Assembly (NCBI RefSeq): GCF_032397745.1
Contig: NZ_CP135921.1
Span: forward strand, 7,428,501 to 7,492,500
DNA from: Bradyrhizobium prioriisuperbiae
GTDB lineage: Bacteria > Pseudomonadota > Alphaproteobacteria > Rhizobiales > Xanthobacteraceae
Direction: 5' to 3'
DNA: 64,000 bases
The translations under genes were made by a program, and so were the position numbers. Position 1 is the first letter of the stretch, and every line of letters begins with the position of its first letter. The notes under the pieces are model-generated. The model worked only from the letters and a program-made list of their open reading frames with translations, did not search any database and had not been told where the DNA came from. Below are positions 48,360-64,000 of this stretch, one piece after another.

Positions 48360-49433
48360 ATGGAGGACGGGTTGGGATTGCTGATTTCCGAAGCGCGCAT
48401 CCCGTTCGCCGATGCCGCTGGCCTCGCCTCCCGCATGATCGATCATCTGGCCGAACACAATGTGGCGTTCGAAGCCCATGATGGGCTGATGATCGCGCGG
48501 CTGTCGTTCGGGACCAGCACCCTCGCCGTCGAACCCTCCGCCATCAATGTGCGCGTCGAGGCGTCCGACCTGGGCAACCTCGAAGTGCTGCGCTCGATTC
48601 TCGCCTCGCACATTATCGAATTTGCCGGAGACACCCCGCCGACCATCGTCTGGCAGGGGCACCAATCGAACGGCGAGACGCTGGCCAACTTCCGTGAAGT
48701 GCGGCTCAAGTCCGCGATCGACCTGACGCCGCATATGCGGCGCCTCACCTTCACCGGTGGCGACATCGCGCGGTTCGCCAGCGACCGGGAACTTCATGTC
48801 CGGCTCTACTTCCCACCGCCCGACCTCGCCAAGCCGGAGTGGCCGCGGCCGGCGCCGGACGGCCAGATCCTGTGGCCGCCCGACGACCGCAGGCCCCTCA
48901 CCCGCTACTACACGATACGCCGCATCGACACGGCGACCCGCGAAATCGATATCGACTTCGTGCTGCACGATCACGCTGGCCCCGGCGCTCGCTTCGCCAT
49001 GGACGCCCACCCGGGCGCCATCTGCGGCATGGCCGGCCCGCTCGGCCGCAGCGCGCGGCCCGCACGCTGGATGCTGCTCGCCGGCGACGAAACCGCGCTG
49101 CCGGCGATCGCGCGCATCCTTGAAAGCCTGCCGGACACCACAGCGGGGCATGTGTTGATTGAAGTTGCCGATGCGCGCGAAGAGCTTACGTTGACGGCGC
49201 CATCGGGCATGACGGTCCGCTGGCTGCATCGCGACGGCGCGACGCCGGGATCGACACGCCTGCTGATCGACGCCATCAGGGACGTGCGCTGGCCGGACCA
49301 CCGCGACGTTTTCGCTTGGGTCGCGGCCGAAGCGCAAACCATCAAGGAGCTCCGCCTGCATGCACGCGACATCCCAGACGTCGCGCGCGAACAGCTGCTC
49401 GCGGTTGCCTATTGGGGGCTGCGGCGTGCGTAA
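48360..49433 (+). CDS. Siderophore-interacting flavoprotein with DUF2218 domain
   Basis: The protein has 357 residues from the ATG at 48360; a GTG at 48333 would add nine. Residues 1-95 resemble DUF2218 (EARIPFADAAGLASRMIDHL). From about 105 the FAD-binding SIP domain follows (VRLKSAIDLTPHMRRLTFTG, then LTRYYTIRRID with the FAD Arg-x-Tyr-Thr, MAGPLGRS and LLAGDETALPAIARIL). The C-terminus WVAAEAQTIKELR is the NAD(P)H part. It reduces ferric siderophore in the cytoplasm to release iron. It is followed 26 bases later by the uptake ATPase, so the two form an operon. Confidence 0.92.
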   Translation: MEDGLGLLISEARIPFADAAGLASRMIDHLAEHNVAFEAHDGLMIARLSFGTSTLAVEPSAINVRVEASDLGNLEVLRSILASHIIEFAGDTPPTIVWQGHQSNGETLANFREVRLKSAIDLTPHMRRLTFTGGDIARFASDRELHVRLYFPPPDLAKPEWPRPAPDGQILWPPDDRRPLTRYYTIRRIDTATREIDIDFVLHDHAGPGARFAMDAHPGAICGMAGPLGRSARPARWMLLAGDETALPAIARILESLPDTTAGHVLIEVADAREELTLTAPSGMTVRWLHRDGATPGSTRLLIDAIRDVRWPDHRDVFAWVAAEAQTIKELRLHARDIPDVAREQLLAVAYWGLRRA

Positions 49434-49459
49434 TCCAGACACTTTCGAGACGTGATCCC

Positions 49460-50284
49460 ATGCAGATGCTCCAGCCGGCCGCGGCAGCCGAGACCTCACA
49501 GGCGATCGCCGAGCCCTTGTTCGAGCTGGATGGCGTCAGCTTTGCCATTCCCGAACGCACGCTGCTGGAGCCGCTGACGCTCAGCCTGCCGGCGCGCAGC
49601 GTGGTCGGCCTGATCGGGCACAACGGATCGGGCAAATCCACCCTGCTGAAACTGCTGGCACGGCAGCAGCCGAGCTCGGCCGGCACCATCCGTTTCGAGG
49701 GGCGGCCGCTGAAAGACTGGAACGACCGGCAGTATGCGCGCAAGGTGGCTTACCTGCCGCAGCAGGCGCCGCCCGCCGCGGGCATGCTGGTCAAAGAGCT
49801 GGTGGCGCTGGGACGCTATCCCTGGCACGGCGCGCTCGGACGTTTCAGCGACACCGATCGCGCCAAGGTCGCCGAGGCCATGGCGCTGACCGACATCGAA
49901 CCATTCGCGGACCGGCTGGTGGACACTCTGTCCGGTGGCGAACGGCAGCGCGTGTGGATCGCGATGCTGGTGGCGCAGGACGCGCAATGCCTGCTGCTGG
50001 ACGAGCCGATTTCAGCGCTGGACGTGGCGCATCAGATCGACGTGCTGTCGCTGGTGCAGCGCCTTGCTCGGGAGCGCAACCTCGGCGTTGTCATCGTGCT
50101 GCACGACGTCAACATGGCGGCCCGGTTCTGCGACGAGATCATCGCGCTGCACAGCGGCAAGCTGATCACGCGCGGTGCCCCTGCCGCGATCATGACGCCG
50201 GATGAACTCGAGGCGATCTACGGCATCGCGATGGGCGTCATTCCCTCCCCGGACAGCGGACACCCGATCAGCTTCGTGCGTTGA
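49460..50284 (+). CDS. fhuC: Ferric-siderophore ABC transporter ATPase (FhuC type)
   Basis: The protein has 274 residues from the ATG at 49460; a longer frame starts inside the flavoprotein gene. Walker A is GHNGSGKSTLLKLL, the signature LSGGERQRVWIAMLVAQ and Walker B CLLLDEPISALD, with LGVVIVLHDVNMAARFCDEI after it. The length and closeness to FhuC/FepC are clear. It powers the FhuB-type permease, whose gene is convergent and ends 22 bases away. Confidence 0.94.
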   Translation: MQMLQPAAAAETSQAIAEPLFELDGVSFAIPERTLLEPLTLSLPARSVVGLIGHNGSGKSTLLKLLARQQPSSAGTIRFEGRPLKDWNDRQYARKVAYLPQQAPPAAGMLVKELVALGRYPWHGALGRFSDTDRAKVAEAMALTDIEPFADRLVDTLSGGERQRVWIAMLVAQDAQCLLLDEPISALDVAHQIDVLSLVQRLARERNLGVVIVLHDVNMAARFCDEIIALHSGKLITRGAPAAIMTPDELEAIYGIAMGVIPSPDSGHPISFVR

Positions 50285-50305
50285 CGGGCCCCCGCCGACG
50301 GTTCG

Positions 50306-52318
50306 TCACGCGCGCCGCGGCCGCAGCAGCCACATCAGATAGGGACCACCGATCAGGGTCGCGAACAGCCCGGCCGGCACCTGATACGGGAAGATGATCA
50401 CGCGCCCGGCCCAGTCCGCCAGCACCATCAGGATCGCGCCGATCACCGCGGCCAGCGCGATCTGATGCAGCGCGCGCTGAGCACCCATCATCCGCGCCAT
50501 GTGCGGCGCCATCAGCCCGATGAAACTCAGCGGGCCGACGACGAGCGTGGCGGCCGCCGTCAGAAGCGCGGTGACCAGCATGACCGCGACACGGCTGGCC
50601 GCGACCGAGACTCCAACCGCATGGGCCGTGACCTGTCCCAGCGGCAGAATATCGAGCCAGCGCGACAGCACCGGCGTGAACAGCAACAGGACCGCGGCGA
50701 TCACGAGCAGCACGGAGGCCTCCGCACCGCCGATCTGATAGGTCGACCCGGCCAGCAAGGTGAGCAACTGCCCCATGCGCGGATCGCCGGTCGCCAGCGC
50801 AATGGCGATGACGGCCCCAAAAATTGCTGACATCGCGACACCGGCCAGCAGCAGGCGATCCGGATTGAACTCGGAGCGGCGGCTGAACAGCAGCACCAGG
50901 GCCAATACGGTGAAGGCGCCGATCGCGCCGGCCGCGATCTGCAGCAGCCGGCTGTGCGCGGGAAACACAAACAGGAGAACGATCAGTCCCATCGCGGCGC
51001 CGGAGCTGATTCCCATCACCTCGGGGGCCGCCATGGGATTGCCAGTCATGCGCTGCATCAGGGTGCCGGCCACGGCCAGCATGGCGCCGGCGGCGAGCGC
51101 CGATGCGACACGCGGCCAGCGCCACGGCAAGAATTCGTGGATGCCGCCGAGACCGCTCCAGCGCCAGCCATCCGAGCCCACGCCCAGCGCGAGCGCGATC
51201 CAGACCACCAGCAGCAGCGCAATGAATCCTGCGAGCACCAGCCGCCACGGATGCGCGCTGCGCGGCACGACCACCTCGCTCACGCCACCGACGGGCGCCG
51301 TGGTCCGCAGCCGGGGCAGCAGCAGCAGCAGCATCGGTGCGCCGAGCAGCGCAGTGGCGGCTCCCGTCGGCATTTCGCGATAGCCTGATGGGATCAGCAG
51401 CACCAGTTGATCCGTCAACCAGAGCAGCCCGGCGCCACACAGCGGCGCCCAGATCAGCCGGTCGCGAAAGCGACGCGCGCCGGCCAGCATGACCATCGCC
51501 GGCGCCGCAAGCCCGACAAAGCCGAGTACGCCGACCAGGCTCACCACTGAGGCGCTGAGCGCAATGGCCACACTCAGCGCGCAGACCCGCGCCCCGGTCA
51601 AGCCAAGCCCGAGATTGCGCGCGGTCTCGTCATCGAAGCCGAGCAGTGTCAGCGGCCGCACCATCAACGCAATCAGCACCGCGGCGATCAGCAGCCGCGG
51701 CGCGAGAAACGTGACCCCGCTCCAGTCCTGCTGGTTGAGAAAGCCGGCGCCCCAGATGAACAGGCCGATCAGATAATCATGGTTGAACAACACCAGGACG
51801 TTGGTGACGGCGCCGCAATAGAACGCAACGATCAGCCCGGCCAACACCAGCGCCACCGGCGACAGCGCGCGGCGCCAGGCCAGCGCGAACACACACAGCA
51901 CCGCGGCAAAGCCGCCGAGCATGGCGACCCATTCCTTGCCGAACACAAACAATGACGGCGCCCACAATGTCGCCGATGCCACGGCCAGCTGCGCCGCCGC
52001 CGACACGCCCAGCGTGGTCGGCTCGGCCAGCGGATTGCGCAGCACCTGCTGGCAGACGGTGCCAGCCAGCCCGAGCGCGGCGCCGCTCAGCAGCGCCACG
52101 GCCATCCGCGGCAGCACGGTGTAATGCATCAGCATCTGCCGGGCATCGTTGACGTCAGGCGCCTGCAGCGCGGCGCCCCATGCGGAGATGGGCAACAACG
52201 CCGTCCATTGACGCCAAGCCAGCGCCGCGGCCGCCGCGAACAGAATCACGATCAGCAGCGCCGGGCGCATCACGCCCCTGATATCCGGCTGCAGCGGCAG
52301 CGCATCAGCCTTTTGCAT
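50306..52318 (-). CDS. fhuB: Ferric-siderophore permease, fused FhuB type
   Basis: The protein has 670 residues from the ATG at 52318, which overlaps the end of the binding-protein gene by 14 bases. It is two FecCD-type halves in tandem: the first from about residue 20 (LPRMAVALLSGAALGLAGTV, then QQVLRNPLAEPTTLGVS) and the second from about 345 (LPWRWPRVASALAAGAMLAV, then LMQRMTGNPMAAPEVMGIS). Each half has the late GFVGLAAP / SFIGLMAPH motif. The fused form with about 20 helices is characteristic of FhuB for hydroxamate siderophores and fits the pathway. Confidence 0.95.
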   Translation of the reverse strand: MQKADALPLQPDIRGVMRPALLIVILFAAAAALAWRQWTALLPISAWGAALQAPDVNDARQMLMHYTVLPRMAVALLSGAALGLAGTVCQQVLRNPLAEPTTLGVSAAAQLAVASATLWAPSLFVFGKEWVAMLGGFAAVLCVFALAWRRALSPVALVLAGLIVAFYCGAVTNVLVLFNHDYLIGLFIWGAGFLNQQDWSGVTFLAPRLLIAAVLIALMVRPLTLLGFDDETARNLGLGLTGARVCALSVAIALSASVVSLVGVLGFVGLAAPAMVMLAGARRFRDRLIWAPLCGAGLLWLTDQLVLLIPSGYREMPTGAATALLGAPMLLLLLPRLRTTAPVGGVSEVVVPRSAHPWRLVLAGFIALLLVVWIALALGVGSDGWRWSGLGGIHEFLPWRWPRVASALAAGAMLAVAGTLMQRMTGNPMAAPEVMGISSGAAMGLIVLLFVFPAHSRLLQIAAGAIGAFTVLALVLLFSRRSEFNPDRLLLAGVAMSAIFGAVIAIALATGDPRMGQLLTLLAGSTYQIGGAEASVLLVIAAVLLLFTPVLSRWLDILPLGQVTAHAVGVSVAASRVAVMLVTALLTAAATLVVGPLSFIGLMAPHMARMMGAQRALHQIALAAVIGAILMVLADWAGRVIIFPYQVPAGLFATLIGGPYLMWLLRPRRA

Positions 52319-53225
52319 GATTATCTTTCGGCAGACGTTCGGCCAGCATGCGGGCGAAACGTTCGGCGGCAGGCACGCCGCCATAGAAGAAATGATTTGA
52401 GAGCACCGTCATCTGGCCGGTGCGCAGCAGCGGCAGGGTTCGCAAGACCGGCGTGGTGGTGAGCAAGGCCTCGATATCGGCCAGCCGCGCACTCAGCAGC
52501 AGCAGCCGCGCGGCAGGCACCGCGGCCAGTGCCTCCAGGCCGATGGTGGCATGGCCCCACAGGCTGGTCTGCCCGGCCCAGGCATTCTTCAATCCGAGAC
52601 GGTCGAGCACGTCCTGATAAAGACTGTTTGGACCGAAGATCAAAGCGCGGTTGCGGATCAGCTCGCTGACCAGGCAAAGCGGGCCGCCCTGATAGTCACG
52701 GAGCTGTACGGCATAGCGCTCCATCGCGGTGTCGAAATTGGCAAGGTAAGCATCGCACGCGGCCTGCACACCAATGCGGCGCGCCAGCGTGGCGGTCGAG
52801 ACGCGCGCGGTATCGAGCGGACGACGGCCGGGAACGAAGATCGTGAATAACTCGACAGGGGCAATCAGCTTCAGCCGTGGCATCGCGGCCATGAGACTGG
52901 GATCGATGATGATGATATCAGGCGCGAAACTCTGCAGCAGTTCGAGATTGGGCTCCGAGCGCAGGCCGATTTCCTGCACGGTGGACGGCACCTCCGGCTC
53001 GACCACAAGCTTGCCATAGCGCTCGATCTCCGGGACGACTTGCGGCACCACACCGAGCGCCAGCAGGGTCTGGGCGCAGGCCCAGCCCAGCGCGGCAATC
53101 CGCGGTGTCGCCGAGGATGCCGCGGCTGCGGGCCACTGGCCCAGCAGCATGCCGCCGCCCACGGCCGCGCCCGCGCCAAACAAGGCGCGCCGCGAGATGA
53201 GACCGGGTTTGCTGGTGTCAGACAT
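52305..53225 (-). CDS. fhuD: Ferric-siderophore binding protein (FhuD type)
   Basis: The protein has 306 residues. The ATG at 53225 overlaps the upstream stop by eight bases. The twin-arginine-like signal SRRALFGAGAAVGGGMLLGQ precedes the mature chain. The family core shows RIAALGWACAQTLLALGVVP, APDIIIIDPSLMAAMPRL and LFTIFVPGRRPLD. It captures the ferric siderophore in the periplasm and passes it to FhuB. A Tat signal is common in this family. Confidence 0.93.
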   Translation of the reverse strand: MSDTSKPGLISRRALFGAGAAVGGGMLLGQWPAAAASSATPRIAALGWACAQTLLALGVVPQVVPEIERYGKLVVEPEVPSTVQEIGLRSEPNLELLQSFAPDIIIIDPSLMAAMPRLKLIAPVELFTIFVPGRRPLDTARVSTATLARRIGVQAACDAYLANFDTAMERYAVQLRDYQGGPLCLVSELIRNRALIFGPNSLYQDVLDRLGLKNAWAGQTSLWGHATIGLEALAAVPAARLLLLSARLADIEALLTTTPVLRTLPLLRTGQMTVLSNHFFYGGVPAAERFARMLAERLPKDNHAKG

Positions 53226-54207
53226 GCTGCAACACCTTCGCCGGCGACACGCCGAATGCGGCAACAAGGGCCTCGGCAATCACCGCCTGCGCCCGCAGCG
53301 CATCCGGCACCACATTGCCCATCCGCAGGAATTCATGAATCATCCCGGCATATAGCCGCAGATCGACGTCGACGCCTGCTTGCTTGAGCCGCGACGCGTA
53401 GTCGCGCCCCTCGTCCACCAGCGGATCATACTCCGCCAGCACCAGCAGCGCCGGCGCAACGCCTGACAGATCCTGGGCCGACAGCGGCGAGAACCGCCAA
53501 TCGGTCCGATCGCTGTCGTCGCGCAAATACTGCCCAAAGAACCAGTCGATGGTCTCGCGCGCCAGCAGGTACCCGGAGCCATAGCGGCTATAGGACTCCG
53601 ACTGCGGCCAGGCGCTGAGGCCGGGATAGGCCAGCACCTGCAGCACCGGCTGCGGCAGGCTCTGGTCGTCCCGCGCGGCAATGGCCAGAGCCGCAGCGAG
53701 CGTGCCGCCGGCACTGTCGCCGCCGACCGCGATCCGGCTGATATCGAAGCCCACGGCAGGCCCTTCCCGGCCGATCCAGATCAGCGCATCCAGCGCATCC
53801 TCGAAGGCGGTCGGAAACTTGTGCTCGGGCGCCAGGCGATAGGCGATCGACAACACCGCCGCGCCACTCCCCTGCGACAGACCCCGGCACAGCGGCTGAT
53901 GGGACTCGAGACTACCAACCACAAAGCCGCCGCCATGCATGTAGAGCAAGACCGGCAGCGGCGTCTCCGGGTTGGGTGCCGCCGTCGCGAAAAGCCGCGC
54001 GGCGATGGTGGTGCCATCACGCATCGGCAGCGACAGCGTATGCTCGAAGGCCAGCGGGTCCGGATCGACATCGAGCAGCGGCGACGACACATCGAAATCC
54101 GCGCGCGCCTGTGCGGCGGTCAACTGCGGGAACGGAATGCGGTCGCCGCTGACGGTGCCGGCCTCCACCATCTCCAGCAAAGCTTCGATGTCGGGATCGA
54201 GACTCAT
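53218..54207 (-). CDS. Alpha/beta hydrolase, hormone-sensitive-lipase family
   Basis: The protein has 329 residues. I chose the ATG at 54207, which has GGAG five bases upstream; a GTG at 54213 overlapping the NRPS stop is possible. HSL marks: the oxyanion motif YMHGGGFVVGSL, the nucleophile GGDSAGGTLAAA, Asp in AEYDPLVDEG and His in GMIHEFLRM. No signal peptide. It sits between the NRPS and the fhuD gene, coupled to both, so it may hydrolyse an ester or lactone of the siderophore (as Fes or IroE do) or act in tailoring. An unrelated esterase is possible. Confidence 0.85.
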   Translation of the reverse strand: MSLDPDIEALLEMVEAGTVSGDRIPFPQLTAAQARADFDVSSPLLDVDPDPLAFEHTLSLPMRDGTTIAARLFATAAPNPETPLPVLLYMHGGGFVVGSLESHQPLCRGLSQGSGAAVLSIAYRLAPEHKFPTAFEDALDALIWIGREGPAVGFDISRIAVGGDSAGGTLAAALAIAARDDQSLPQPVLQVLAYPGLSAWPQSESYSRYGSGYLLARETIDWFFGQYLRDDSDRTDWRFSPLSAQDLSGVAPALLVLAEYDPLVDEGRDYASRLKQAGVDVDLRLYAGMIHEFLRMGNVVPDALRAQAVIAEALVAAFGVSPAKVLQHV

Positions 54208-54209
54208 GG

Positions 54210-64000
<9,791 letters not shown>

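Noticed and set aside
50285..50305. Terminator between convergent fhuC and fhuB
   Set aside because: The gap is only 21 bases and shows no stem with a T-run on either strand.

Overview
The window is GC-rich DNA of a Bradyrhizobiaceae-type alphaproteobacterium (Bradyrhizobium, Rhodopseudomonas or a close relative). I infer this from gene content and codon use, and from several families of palindromic intergenic repeats that I know from such genomes. I made no database comparison.

Left part (1-10981). An ECF sigma factor runs off the left edge. Two large minus-strand TPR glycosyltransferases follow: one carries a GT9/heptosyltransferase-like core and the other a GT41 (O-GlcNAc-transferase/SPINDLY-like) core. 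Opposite them lie two paralogous exported PstS-like proteins (5950-7806 and 9002-10981), the first and second each followed by an intrinsic terminator. A GIY-YIG gene and many palindromic repeats lie between them.

Mobile and repeat zone (10982-14596). A decayed IS481-like element has two single-base deletions in its transposase. Next to it is an intact ISAs1-family element with terminal repeats and a perfect 10-bp target duplication. A 47-residue membrane protein and more repeats follow.

Secretion zone (14597-34244). One gene encodes a filamentous-haemagglutinin-type exoprotein of about 4,430 residues. Beside it are a GspC-like type II secretion protein, an exported alkaline-phosphatase-fold protein, a GspD secretin with a lipobox (as in HxcQ-type secretins) and a ClpP/crotonase-fold exported protein. 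Liposecretin, PstS-like proteins and a phosphatase-fold protein together recall the Hxc branch of type II secretion. The GT41 enzyme near an FHA-type adhesin recalls the HMW1/HMW1C glycosylation pair. Both links are inferences.

Uptake operon (34475-41369, minus strand). An amidase gene is followed by two permeases, two ATPases and a binding protein of the Dpp/Opp family. A LysR regulator is divergent from the operon. Then come an SDR gene remnant and an Sfp-type phosphopantetheinyl transferase.

Siderophore cluster (42704-64000). The genes are an ornithine/lysine N-monooxygenase, a GNAT hydroxamate acyltransferase, a PvdE-like ABC exporter, a siderophore-interacting flavoprotein, FhuC, FhuB and FhuD homologues, an HSL-family hydrolase and the C-terminal part of a large NRPS (partial A, T, E, C, A, T, C, A, T, TE) that runs off the right edge. 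The cluster has the parts to make, activate, export, reimport and reduce a hydroxamate-type peptide siderophore. No TonB-dependent receptor is in view. A good match to the Irr iron-control element lies between the exporter and the flavoprotein gene. Positions of domains are approximate.
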